Shown one piece after another: positions 8,857 through 17,506 of a DNA stretch of 54,900 bases. The notes beneath the pieces are model-generated. The model was not told the origin of the DNA. It saw nothing but the letters and a program-made list of their open reading frames with translations, and made no database searches. Positions within the stretch are counted from its first letter, which is position 1, and the number at the start of each line of letters is the position of its first letter. Origin of the DNA: Candidatus Pelagibacter sp. (GTDB lineage: Bacteria > Pseudomonadota > Alphaproteobacteria > Pelagibacterales > Pelagibacteraceae); the NCBI GenBank assembly GCA_028097945.1, contig JAOHFJ010000004.1:1-54900 (forward strand). The letters are read 5' to 3'. The position numbers and the translations under genes were made by a program.

Positions 8857-9242
8857 AGAATTTTCCAAGTTCCAGAGGCAGAAACTACAATTTCTTTATC
8901 ATTAGAAATTTCACAGCTTATAAAAACAAGGGTCTTTGTTTTCTTTAAAATTTTCACATCTCCTTTAAGTTTGTCACCTAATTGACCTGCTGAAATGAAT
9001 TTCATATCTAAATTTATAGTTACACATCTTCTATCGCCAGCTATCCTATGTGCTGCGGTGCCCATTCCCGTATCTGCTATTGTTGATAAGAAACCACCAT
9101 GAGCAATTTTTCCAGTATTCAAATGCATTTCTTTTACTTCAACTATAAATTCGTATTGAGTATAGCTGATCTGTTTTAATTCCAGACCACCCAAATGTTT
9201 CATAAAACCTTTATTAGTTTCGTCCATATTTTTTCTTATCAT
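8853..9242 (-). CDS. PaaI-type hotdog-fold thioesterase
   Basis: This is a hotdog-fold protein of 129 residues. The family signature is the stretch NTGKIAHGGFLSTIADTGMG (about 42-61), where HGG begins the central helix and the acidic residue Asp in IADTGMG occupies the usual catalytic position. Such enzymes hydrolyse acyl-CoA thioesters, often of phenylacetyl- or other aromatic/short acyl-CoA, in the cytoplasm as tetramers; the substrate is not predictable here. The ATG at 9242 overlaps the stop of the upstream DMT gene by 29 bases; a second ATG at 9227 is preceded by AAGA and may be the real start. The 3' end overlaps the convergent TRAP permease. Confidence 0.85.
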   Translation of the reverse strand: MIRKNMDETNKGFMKHLGGLELKQISYTQYEFIVEVKEMHLNTGKIAHGGFLSTIADTGMGTAAHRIAGDRRCVTINLDMKFISAGQLGDKLKGDVKILKKTKTLVFISCEISNDKEIVVSASGTWKIL

Positions 9243-10116
9243 ATATTGGCATTAGTTGTGAGAAAATTACAGCAGCTAATATTAAAAATATTCCTAAAAT
9301 TTTAATTTCATTTAAGAATTGGTCTAGTATTAACCATGCCAAAATCGCTGCGAAAACACCTTCCAACGAGAAAACTATTGCAGCCGGAGCTGGAGATATA
9401 TTTTGTAAACTATATGTTTGTAATAAAAAAGCGAGACCACTTGATAAAATACCAACATATAAAACTTCGTATGAGTCTTTTAAAAAATTGTTAAACGTTG
9501 GGTCCTCAAAGTAAAACATTGGACCAATCAAAACTAGGCATGCCACAAAACATTGAGACATTGCAATAGTTATAGGAAAGTTAAACATCTCAATTGTTTT
9601 TCTTATCAGCAAAATATGAACTCCCCAACAAAAGGCACTTAAGACTCCTAGAGTATCACCCAATCTTACAGAAATATTATTTAGTTCGCTTAAGAGTAGA
9701 CCACCCAATATACAGATAAAAACCGATGGCCAAATAGACCAATGCATTTTTTTTGAAAATATAAAATAAGAAATAACCGGAACGACCAAAACATAGAAAA
9801 CAGTGAAAACACCTGTGTTAGCTACATCAGTATAGATTAAAGAAATCTGTTGCAGTTCTTGGCCTATGGCTAAAACAAATCCCAAGTAAAATAAAAAATA
9901 AGCTATTTTTCTTTTATTAAGTTTTTTAAAATTTATATTTTTAAATTCAAAGATGAAAAAGAAAGGAAGTAAAGTTAAAAACCCGATTAAAAATCTTCCT
10001 ACATTAAAAGTATGAGGCCCTATAAAATCCATGCCCATATCTTGTGCTACAAAAGCTGAACCCCAAAGAACGGACGTGACAATAGCACAAATTAGTGAGA
10101 ACGATTTTTTATCCAT
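9214..10116 (-). CDS. EamA/DMT-family transporter
   Basis: This is a 300-residue inner-membrane protein with ten hydrophobic helices in two repeated halves, the layout of EamA (DUF6) drug/metabolite transporters. The first helix has the typical SVLWGSAFVAQDMG pattern, and the second half starts with LGVLSAFCWGVHILLIRK; the end of each half carries the family's Glu-containing helix (LEGVFAAILAW). The family exports metabolites such as amino acids; the cargo is unknown. It overlaps the thioesterase downstream and follows the pyruvate dehydrogenase genes in the minus-strand order with 24 bases between it and aceF. The two are not obviously related in function. Confidence 0.88.
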   Translation of the reverse strand: MDKKSFSLICAIVTSVLWGSAFVAQDMGMDFIGPHTFNVGRFLIGFLTLLPFFFIFEFKNINFKKLNKRKIAYFLFYLGFVLAIGQELQQISLIYTDVANTGVFTVFYVLVVPVISYFIFSKKMHWSIWPSVFICILGGLLLSELNNISVRLGDTLGVLSAFCWGVHILLIRKTIEMFNFPITIAMSQCFVACLVLIGPMFYFEDPTFNNFLKDSYEVLYVGILSSGLAFLLQTYSLQNISPAPAAIVFSLEGVFAAILAWLILDQFLNEIKILGIFLILAAVIFSQLMPIYDKKKYGRN

Positions 10117-10140
10117 CAGGGGTTAATAGTTTAAGAAGAT

Positions 10141-11403
10141 CTAAACAGCAAGCTTAAAGGCAAAATCTTTTCCAAGACATTTTCCAAGGTAGACACAAAA
10201 TCTGGCACCTTCAGCTCCATCTATTAATCTGTGATCATAAGATAGTGATATTGGAAGAATCTTTTTGGAAACTATTTGATTTTTTTCTTTTACCAGTCTA
10301 TCAAAAGTTTTTCCTACACCTAATATTGCTACCTCTGGAGGATTGATGATAGGCGTAAAATGGGTTCCACCAATACCTCCTAAACTCGAGATAGTCATTG
10401 AACCCCCAAAAAATTCTTTTTTATCAATTTTAAGTTCTCTACAAAGTTGACTTGTATTTTTAAGCTCTTCTCCAATTTTTTGAATACTCATTTGATCCAC
10501 GTTTCTCAATTTTGGAACCATTAGACCGTGGGGAGTATCAACAGCAAAACCAATATGAAAATATTTTTTATAAATGATTTTATAAGATTCAGGATTTAAT
10601 GATGCGTTAAAATTTGGAAATTCTTTTAGAGCACTTACTAAGGCTTTTGCAATAAATGCGAGAGGAGTTACTTTTATTTTTTCACCGGTATAATAATCGT
10701 ATAAAGAATTTCTAAACTGTTCCATGTCAGTAACATCTATTTCATCATGTTGAGTGACGTGTGGAATTTCTGTCCACGACCTGACTAAATGAGGCCCCGA
10801 AAGTTTCTTAACACGCGGAAGATCTTGAATTACTATCTCCCCAAATTCTTCGTGAGAATACTCTTCCACATATTTGGTAACTTCTTTTTTTTGAACCTCA
10901 CCTTGAGAAACCGTAACTTGAGATCTTACAAAATTTTTAACATCTTCGGCTGACACTCTACCAGCACGTTGTGTGCCAGAAATTTTAGAAATATCCGCTC
11001 CTAGCTCTCTTGCAAACTTTCTAATTTTTGGACTTGCAGAACTTTTTCCTGAAGCAGGAACACTAGGTGCAGGCTGCTGCTGTTGTACCTGGATTACTTC
11101 GTTTTGTTTTTTTTCTTTTACAGGTTCTTTTTTTAATTTTTCTTCTACAGGCTCATTTATTTCCTGCTTTGACTCTAAAGTAAGAATTAAATCCCCTTTA
11201 TTAATTTTATCACCCACAGAAACATTGATTTTTTCTATCTTGCCCTCGTGAGTAGATGGCACCTCAACACTTGATTTGTCACTCTCTAAAGTTATTAAAG
11301 AATCATTTTTTTTTATAATTTGACCTTTTTTAACAAGAACCTCGATGACTTCTACGTCTTTAAAGTCACCCATATCTGGAACTAAAATTTTTTGAATTGC
11401 CAT
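10141..11403 (-). CDS. aceF: dihydrolipoyllysine acetyltransferase, PDH E2
   Basis: This is the core enzyme of the pyruvate dehydrogenase complex: it takes the acetyl group from E1 on a lipoyl arm and passes it to CoA. Domains in order are one lipoyl domain (1-77, modified lysine Lys43 in ESDKSSVE), a Gln/Pro/Ala-rich linker, a peripheral-subunit-binding domain (about 122-159, SPKIRKFARELG) and the catalytic domain (about 190-420) with the active-site motif DHRLIDG (His391). At 420 residues it is shorter than the three-lipoyl E. coli protein. It lies one base downstream of aceE. The E3 gene (lpd) is not in the window. Its lipoyl domain closely resembles the one fused to the neighbouring E1. 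Confidence 0.95.
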   Translation of the reverse strand: MAIQKILVPDMGDFKDVEVIEVLVKKGQIIKKNDSLITLESDKSSVEVPSTHEGKIEKINVSVGDKINKGDLILTLESKQEINEPVEEKLKKEPVKEKKQNEVIQVQQQQPAPSVPASGKSSASPKIRKFARELGADISKISGTQRAGRVSAEDVKNFVRSQVTVSQGEVQKKEVTKYVEEYSHEEFGEIVIQDLPRVKKLSGPHLVRSWTEIPHVTQHDEIDVTDMEQFRNSLYDYYTGEKIKVTPLAFIAKALVSALKEFPNFNASLNPESYKIIYKKYFHIGFAVDTPHGLMVPKLRNVDQMSIQKIGEELKNTSQLCRELKIDKKEFFGGSMTISSLGGIGGTHFTPIINPPEVAILGVGKTFDRLVKEKNQIVSKKILPISLSYDHRLIDGAEGARFCVYLGKCLGKDFAFKLAV

Positions 11404-11404
11404 T

Positions 11405-14400
11405 TTATAAATTCGCTGGGAAATCTTTCTCTTTGTCTATCTTATATTTTTTAATTGCTTTTTCTGCTTCTTCAGAACCAACAAGCTGTTCTTTTGCTAA
11501 TGCGCTTAAGGTAAAGGCTACAATATGCTCTTTATCTACCTCAAAAAATTTTCTAAGATTTTTTCTAGTGTCACTTCTTCCGTAACCATCTGTTCCGAAT
11601 GAGTAGAACTTTTTGTCTGTGTAAGGTCTTATCTGATCAGTGAATGCCCTTGTATAATCTGAAGCTGCAATGACTGGTCCATCTCTTTTTGATAAACATT
11701 CCTGAACATAAGATTTTTTTGGTTTTTTATTTGGATTTAAAAGATTTAATCTTTCAGTTTCCATTCCATCTCTTCTTAACTCATTGAAACTCGTTACACT
11801 CCAAATGTCAGCGTCGATATTATACTCTTTTGATAGGATCTCAGATGCAGCTATAATTTCTCGCAAAATAGTCCCTGAGCCTAATAATTGAACCTTTGTC
11901 TTACCTTTATTTTTTCCCTCTTTAAATAAGTACATACCTTTTAGAATTCCATCATCACAACCCTTAGGCTTTTCTGGATGAGAATAGTTTTCATTCATCG
12001 AAGTGATGTAGTAAAAGACGTTCTCTTTCTTTTCATGCATTCTTCTCAAACCTTCTCTAAAAATTGTTGCCATTTCATAGGCAAATGTTGGGTCATAACT
12101 AATGCAGTTAGGAATATTCGATGCTAACAATTGGCTGTGCCCATCTTGGTGTTGCAATCCCTCTCCAGCTAATGTGGTTCTTCCTGCTGTTGCTCCAATT
12201 AAAAATCCTCTAGCTTGAGAGTCACCAGCTGCCCAAGCCAAATCCCCAACTCTCTGAAACCCAAACATTGAGTAGAAAATATAAATAGGCACCATTTCGA
12301 TATCGTGATTCGTGTAAGCAGTTCCTGCAGCAATCCAGGATGACATTGCCCCAGACTCATTGATACCTTCTTCTAATACTTGACCACTTTTATCTTCTCG
12401 GTATGAGCTTAATTGTTCAGAGTCCACTGGCTCATATTTCTGTCCTTCATGTGCATAAATACCGATTTTTTGAAAGAAACCCTCCATTCCAAAAGTTCTC
12501 GCTTCATCAGGGATAATTGGTACTAATCTCGGGGCAACGTTTTTATCTCTAAGTAGAGCAGTCATCATTCTTACCAAAGCCATTGTTGTAGACATTTCCT
12601 TTTTTCCAGTTGATTTCATAAAGGCATCGAAAATATCTTTTGGTGGCGCTTTAACTTGTTTAGCAAAAGACGATCTTTCAGGGATAAATCCTCCAAGTTT
12701 TAATCTTTTTTCTTTCAAATACTTAATCTCTTCAGAATTTTCAGCTGGTTTGTAATACTCTATATTCTTGACTTGTTTATCCGTTAGCGGGACTTTAAAT
12801 CTATCTCTGTAGTATAATAGATCTTCTTCATCTAACTTTTTTTGTTGGTGAGTTGTATTTACACTTTCACCTGTTTTACCCATTCCATATCCTTTAATAG
12901 TTTTTGCCAAGATAACTGTAGGTGATCCAGTATGCTGCATTGCAGCTGAGTAAGCCGCATAAACTTTGTGAGGATCATGACCTCCTCTATTTAATCTCCA
13001 AATATCTTTATCGGTTAGTGATGATACCAGTTCTGTAAGATCAGGATATTTTCCAAAAAATTTTTCTCTTACATAAGAACCGCCTTTAGCCTTGAACGCT
13101 TGGTACTCACCGTCTACACATTCGTTCATACGTTTTATTAACAAACCTGTTTTATCTTTAGCTAATAATTGATCCCAGTATGATCCCCAAATAACTTTAA
13201 TTACATTCCAACCCGAACCTCTAAAGCTCCCTTCCAGTTCTTGAATAATTTTACTATTTCCTCGAACAGGACCATCAAGTCTTTGCAAATTACAATTTAC
13301 GACAAAAACTAAATTATCTAATTTCTCACGAGCAGCCAAACCTATAGCACCAAGTGACTCAGGTTCATCCATTTCACCATCGCCAAGAAATACCCAAATT
13401 TTTCTACCCTCATCTTTAACTAACCCTCTGTTGATTAAGTATTTTAAAAATCTAGCTTGATAGATAGCCATGATAGGTCCAAGGCCCATGGAGACAGTTG
13501 GAAACTGCCAGAACTTAGGCATCAACCAAGGGTGAGGGTATGAAGACAGCCCCCCTTTATTTACTTCTTGTCTAAATCCATCTAGCTGATTAGCAGTAAG
13601 TCTTCCCTCCAAGAAAGCTCTTGCGTACATTCCAGGCGCTGAGTGCCCTTGAAAATAAATTAGATCTCCGCCAAATTTATTATTTTTTGCTCTCCAAAAA
13701 TGATTCATCCCTACATCATAAAGAGTAGCTGCAGATGCAAAAGTACCGATGTGACCACCAAGTTCAGGACTTTTTTTATTTGCTTTTACGACCATTGCTG
13801 CCGCGTTCCATCTCACATATGCGCGAATTTTTTTTTCGATATTTTGATCACCGGGTGACTTAATCTCAGCCTCTGGTGGAATAGTATTAATGTAAGGAGT
13901 TGTTCTAGTATCTGGAAGCACTAGGCCAGATTTATAAGCTTGATTTATAACTTTGTTTAATAAGAAACTGGCTCTTGAAGAACCATCATTTTCTATAACT
14001 GAATTTAATGAATCTATCCACTCGTTGGTTTCAATAGGGTCAATATCATCTTTAGAAGCTGGTTCCGCAAAAACTTTCTTAACTTGTCTTACTTGATTTA
14101 GTTCCCCATTAGTTTTTAGTTTTTCCTGAGGTTGAACTTCTTTTTCAATTTTTTTTTCTTTTGGGGCCGAAGCAGCTTGGCCATTTTCTATTGTTGCTAA
14201 TATACTTCCTTCTGAAACTTTATCTCCAATTTTAACCTTTAAATCTTTAATTTCTCCAGCGGCAGGAGAGGGTATTTCTACACTTGACTTGTCACTCTCG
14301 ATTGTAACGATGGGATCATTTTTATTTATTTGATCACCAGGTTTCACTAAAACTTCAATGACCTCAACGTCTTTAAAATCACCTATATCTGGAACTGAAA

Positions 14401-14413
14401 TATTCTGAGCCAT
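11405..14413 (-). CDS. aceE: homodimeric pyruvate dehydrogenase E1 with N-terminal lipoyl domain
   Basis: This thiamine-diphosphate enzyme decarboxylates pyruvate and reductively acetylates the lipoyl arm. The E1 part (about 115-1002) has the normal homodimeric AceE length, with the ThDP/Mg motif GDGEMDEPESLGAI and the following VVNCNLQRLDGPVRGN, and the DGHSQ region in the second half. Unusually, residues 1-78 form a complete lipoyl domain (GDFKDVEVIEVLVKPG, modified lysine Lys42 in ESDKSSVE), joined by a Lys/Glu/Pro/Gln linker. That domain is nearly the same as the one in the adjacent aceF, so it probably arose by duplication. The gene starts the aceE-aceF operon; the start ATG is directly followed by the lipoyl fold, so the fusion does not depend on start choice. 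Confidence 0.95.
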   Translation of the reverse strand: MAQNISVPDIGDFKDVEVIEVLVKPGDQINKNDPIVTIESDKSSVEIPSPAAGEIKDLKVKIGDKVSEGSILATIENGQAASAPKEKKIEKEVQPQEKLKTNGELNQVRQVKKVFAEPASKDDIDPIETNEWIDSLNSVIENDGSSRASFLLNKVINQAYKSGLVLPDTRTTPYINTIPPEAEIKSPGDQNIEKKIRAYVRWNAAAMVVKANKKSPELGGHIGTFASAATLYDVGMNHFWRAKNNKFGGDLIYFQGHSAPGMYARAFLEGRLTANQLDGFRQEVNKGGLSSYPHPWLMPKFWQFPTVSMGLGPIMAIYQARFLKYLINRGLVKDEGRKIWVFLGDGEMDEPESLGAIGLAAREKLDNLVFVVNCNLQRLDGPVRGNSKIIQELEGSFRGSGWNVIKVIWGSYWDQLLAKDKTGLLIKRMNECVDGEYQAFKAKGGSYVREKFFGKYPDLTELVSSLTDKDIWRLNRGGHDPHKVYAAYSAAMQHTGSPTVILAKTIKGYGMGKTGESVNTTHQQKKLDEEDLLYYRDRFKVPLTDKQVKNIEYYKPAENSEEIKYLKEKRLKLGGFIPERSSFAKQVKAPPKDIFDAFMKSTGKKEMSTTMALVRMMTALLRDKNVAPRLVPIIPDEARTFGMEGFFQKIGIYAHEGQKYEPVDSEQLSSYREDKSGQVLEEGINESGAMSSWIAAGTAYTNHDIEMVPIYIFYSMFGFQRVGDLAWAAGDSQARGFLIGATAGRTTLAGEGLQHQDGHSQLLASNIPNCISYDPTFAYEMATIFREGLRRMHEKKENVFYYITSMNENYSHPEKPKGCDDGILKGMYLFKEGKNKGKTKVQLLGSGTILREIIAASEILSKEYNIDADIWSVTSFNELRRDGMETERLNLLNPNKKPKKSYVQECLSKRDGPVIAASDYTRAFTDQIRPYTDKKFYSFGTDGYGRSDTRKNLRKFFEVDKEHIVAFTLSALAKEQLVGSEEAEKAIKKYKIDKEKDFPANL

Positions 14414-14506
14414 AATTAGCTATTATAAACTGGGTGCAACATATTAAAAAATAAATAATTAATAAACATTAAAGAATAGGGCAAATAGTCGGTTAAGATC
14501 AATTTT

Positions 14507-14556
14507 TGTCACATTTTCCGCTTTTTTTCGTCAATTAGTTTTATTCTTATGTGACA
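14507..14556. repeat. inverted repeat TGTCACAT / ATGTGACA with 34-base spacer
   Basis: TGTCACAT (14507-14514) and its exact reverse complement ATGTGACA (14549-14556) flank a pyrimidine-rich stretch in the region between the divergent aceE and aacS genes. It could be a pair of regulator half-sites; no known operator is recognised. Confidence 0.35.
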
Positions 14557-14657
14557 TGCGTTGGTTAATAAATTTTTTATTTAAAAAAAGAGAGATTAAA
14601 ACAAATAGAGCAGTTTTAGTTCAGAAAATTATTCTTAAAAAATATCTATTAAGATAA
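14556..14657 (+). CDS. possible 33-residue basic peptide
   Basis: An open frame of 33 codons lies in the 269-base gap between aceE and aacS. It starts at ATG 14556 and ends with TAA 14655-14657. The predicted peptide is hydrophobic at its start (RWLINFLF) and then Lys/Arg-rich, so it would be an amphipathic basic peptide. There is no Shine-Dalgarno sequence and no recognised family, and frames of this length occur by chance in such DNA, although AT-rich DNA has many stops. A palindrome follows its stop directly. The call is weak. Confidence 0.22.
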   Translation: MRWLINFLFKKREIKTNRAVLVQKIILKKYLLR

Positions 14658-14662
14658 AAAAA

Positions 14663-14683
14663 TAAAAGCTAAGTTAGCTTTTA
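14663..14683. promoter_or_regulatory. perfect palindrome touching the aacS start codon
   Basis: Two 10-base arms (14663-14672 and 14674-14683, core AAAAGCTAA and TTAGCTTTT) around a single G form an exact inverted repeat whose last base is the A of the aacS ATG. No ribosome-binding site exists between it and the ATG. It could be a DNA operator, or an RNA hairpin that closes the start codon. Confidence 0.4.
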
Positions 14684-16611
14684 TGGAAAAATTTCTGTGG
14701 AAACCTTCTGATACACGAAAAGAAGAATCTCTTCTTGAAGATTTCTCAAGATTTATAAATTTTAAATCAAACTGTAATTTTAAAGATTTGTGGAAATGGT
14801 CAGTAGATCATCCCGAGGAATTTTGGTCAAAGTTTTGGGATTATTCAAAGATTATTGGAGATAAAGGAAAAGAAATTATTAAATACAATAAAATATTTAA
14901 TAAGACTAAATTTTTTCCAGATTCCAAATTAAATTATGCAGAAAATATTCTTAAAAAAAAGTCATCAGATCTTGCAATAAGTTTTTTATCCGAAAAAGGG
15001 TTTGAAGAAGAAATTTCTTGGAAACAACTTTACAACAAAGTTTGTAAGTTTTCCAATTACTTAAAATCTATAGGTTTAAAAAAAGGAGATCGAGTTGCAG
15101 CTTATGTTCCAAATAAAATTGAGACTATTATAAGTTTTTTAGCTTGCGCTAAAAACGGAATTATATGGTCATCATGTTCTCCAGACTTTGGAACACAAGG
15201 CGTTGTAGATAGATTCAAACAAATTGAACCAAGTATCTTAATTACAAGTGATCACTACTTTTATAATGGTAAAAAAATAAATATTCTTGAAAAAATTGAA
15301 GATATCTTAAAAAAAATCCCTTCAATAAAAAAAACTTTAGTATTTGCTTATAACAAAAAAGAAGTAATGACTTTACAGGGTCATATAAACTTTGATGAGG
15401 TTTTAGACCAATCAGAAGCGGATGAAAGTTTTGAACGATTTGAGTTTAATCACCCTATCTATATTTTATATTCAAGCGGTACAACTGGAAAACCTAAATG
15501 TATTACACATGGAGCTGGAAACGTTTTAATTGAGCATAATAAAGAATTCATGCTTCATTGCGATATCAGAGAAAACGAAAAATTATTTTACTATACAACT
15601 ACCGGCTGGATGATGTGGAATTGGTTGGTCGGTGGGTTAGCAACAGGTTCTTCAATATTTTTATTTGATGGTGCACCTATTTACCCAAAAATAGATATTC
15701 TCTTGGAATATTGTCAAAACAAGAAAATTAATCTTTTTGGCGTAAGTGCCAAATATATAGATCATTTAAAGAATGAAAAATATAATAGTAAAAGTCTAAA
15801 TTTAAGTTCAATAAAAATAATAACTTCAACAGGTTCTCCCTTAGCTGAGGAAAGCTTTAAATATGTTTACGACAATTTAAAGAAAGACGTACATCTTGCA
15901 TCTATCGCAGGAGGGACAGATTTAGTCGGATGTTTAGTTTTAGGAAATCTTTATTCAAATGTTTACATAGGAGAAATTCAAGGTCAAAGCCTTGGTATTG
16001 ATGTGGATGTTTTTACTGATGAGGGAAAAAGTGTTAAAGACGGCGAGAAGGGAGAGCTAGTAGTAAAAAAACCTTTTCCATCCATGCCTGTAAAGTTTTG
16101 GGGTGATGATGATGGACAGAAATATCATAAAGCTTATTTTACTCGATTTAAAAATATTTGGCATCATGGTGATTTTATTGAGAGAACTTTAAATAATGGT
16201 TTTATTATGAGAGGAAGATCCGACGCCACGCTTAATCCTGGTGGAGTTAGGATTGGAACGGCAGAGATTTATCAACAAGTTGAAGATATTGATTTTATCA
16301 CTGAGGGCTTAGTTGTTGGGCAAGATTATAATGATGACGTAAGAATTATCTTATTTGTCACTACAAAAAACGACGAGGAATTAGATGATGAAAGAATAAA
16401 ATCAATTAAATCAAGAATTCGAAAAAACTGCTCCCCAAAACATGTCCCTTCAATAATTATCAAGGTACCAGAAATACCTAGGACAAAAAGTGGTAAAATA
16501 GTTGAACTAGCGGTTAGAAAAATAATCCATGGAGAAGCTATTAATAATAAAGAGGCAATAGCTAATCCTGAGGTTTTAAAATATTTTGAAAATATTCCTC
16601 AGCTAAAATAA
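14683..16611 (+). CDS. aacS: acetoacetate-CoA ligase
   Basis: This adenylate-forming enzyme makes acetoacetyl-CoA from acetoacetate, ATP and CoA. The 642-residue length, the N-terminal ACS domain with LWKWSVDHPEEFW, and the AMP-binding P-loop YSSGTTGKPKCI (about 262-273) followed by TTTGWMMWNW are typical of AacS. The C-terminal adenylation lysine lies in RTKSGKIVE (about 603). It is the only plus-strand gene in the local cluster and converges on the HDAC-family gene with a 13-base overlap, beyond which lies the acetyl-CoA acetyltransferase that would cleave its product to two acetyl-CoA. The two enzymes together form an acetoacetate or polyhydroxybutyrate utilisation route. A palindrome at the start codon suggests control of expression. 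Confidence 0.93.
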   Translation: MEKFLWKPSDTRKEESLLEDFSRFINFKSNCNFKDLWKWSVDHPEEFWSKFWDYSKIIGDKGKEIIKYNKIFNKTKFFPDSKLNYAENILKKKSSDLAISFLSEKGFEEEISWKQLYNKVCKFSNYLKSIGLKKGDRVAAYVPNKIETIISFLACAKNGIIWSSCSPDFGTQGVVDRFKQIEPSILITSDHYFYNGKKINILEKIEDILKKIPSIKKTLVFAYNKKEVMTLQGHINFDEVLDQSEADESFERFEFNHPIYILYSSGTTGKPKCITHGAGNVLIEHNKEFMLHCDIRENEKLFYYTTTGWMMWNWLVGGLATGSSIFLFDGAPIYPKIDILLEYCQNKKINLFGVSAKYIDHLKNEKYNSKSLNLSSIKIITSTGSPLAEESFKYVYDNLKKDVHLASIAGGTDLVGCLVLGNLYSNVYIGEIQGQSLGIDVDVFTDEGKSVKDGEKGELVVKKPFPSMPVKFWGDDDGQKYHKAYFTRFKNIWHHGDFIERTLNNGFIMRGRSDATLNPGGVRIGTAEIYQQVEDIDFITEGLVVGQDYNDDVRIILFVTTKNDEELDDERIKSIKSRIRKNCSPKHVPSIIIKVPEIPRTKSGKIVELAVRKIIHGEAINNKEAIANPEVLKYFENIPQLK

Positions 16612-17495
16612 TTTGCACAATTCTTATGTAACATTGAATGAAGCTCAATAAGTTTTTCAAAACTCTTATTATAGCCTCCACCCAAAACACCGCATAAAGG
16701 GCTATTTTTCGAATAAAAATTGTCAATTACTATTTGATCTCTTTTATTAATTCCTTCATCAGTAATTTTTAGTTTGCCTAAACGATCTTCAAAATGAATG
16801 TCAACTCCAGCTACATAAAATACAAAATCAAACTTATTTTTGTTAAGTTCTTTTAAATTTTTATGAAGAATATTTAAGTATTCCTCATCCTCCATGTGAT
16901 CTTTAAGTTCAATATCAACATCACTTTTTGATTTCTTAGCAGGATAATTAGAAGCACAATGCATACTAAATGTTAGAACATCTTTATCATTTTTAAATAT
17001 TTCTGAATTTCCATTTCCTTGATGAACATCTAGATCGATTATGAGTATTTTTTTTGAATAACCTTTATTTTTTAAGTAATTGGCTGCTACAGCTACATCG
17101 TTAAAGACGCAGTAACCTGCCCCGCATTCAAAAGTGGCGTGGTGGCTACCACCAGCAGTGTTACAAGCAAGTTTTGAGTCCAAAGCTAGTTTGCTAGCTA
17201 AAACTGTTCCGCCTGTTGCAACAAACGATCTTCGAGTAACACTGTCATTTATAGGGAAGCCAATTTTTTTTTGAAGTTTTAGATCTAAAGTTTTATTTTT
17301 AATATGATTTATGTACTCTAGAGAGTGAGATGCTTTCATTGTATTGATTGAGCATTCTTTAGGTATGTGAAATTGTCTTACTACACCTTTTTTTAATAGA
17401 TATTCTGCTAAAGCTCCAAACTTTTTTATTGGAAATTTGTTGTCATCATTAATTTTGGCTACGTAGTCAGGGTGATTAACGACAGGTAATTCCAT
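16599..17495 (-). CDS. histone-deacetylase-family (HDAC/AcuC-like) amidohydrolase
   Basis: This is a zinc-dependent deacetylase-fold enzyme of 298 residues. Visible catalytic features are the tandem His pair in GGSHHATFE (His118, His119), the zinc ligands Asp156 and His158 in DLDVHQGNGN and Asp232 in GVDIHFEDRLG, and the transition-state tyrosine Tyr275 in GGGYN. All are intact. Bacterial members act on acetylated proteins (such as acetyl-CoA synthetase, by AcuC), acetylpolyamines or other acyl amides; the substrate is not decided by these motifs. It starts 11 bases after the thiolase gene and is probably in an operon with it, and it converges on aacS. The setting among acetyl-CoA enzymes suggests an acyl-enzyme or small acetylated substrate, by inference. 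Confidence 0.88.
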   Translation of the reverse strand: MELPVVNHPDYVAKINDDNKFPIKKFGALAEYLLKKGVVRQFHIPKECSINTMKASHSLEYINHIKNKTLDLKLQKKIGFPINDSVTRRSFVATGGTVLASKLALDSKLACNTAGGSHHATFECGAGYCVFNDVAVAANYLKNKGYSKKILIIDLDVHQGNGNSEIFKNDKDVLTFSMHCASNYPAKKSKSDVDIELKDHMEDEEYLNILHKNLKELNKNKFDFVFYVAGVDIHFEDRLGKLKITDEGINKRDQIVIDNFYSKNSPLCGVLGGGYNKSFEKLIELHSMLHKNCANYFS

Positions 17496-17506
17496 TGAAA
17501 AATAGT

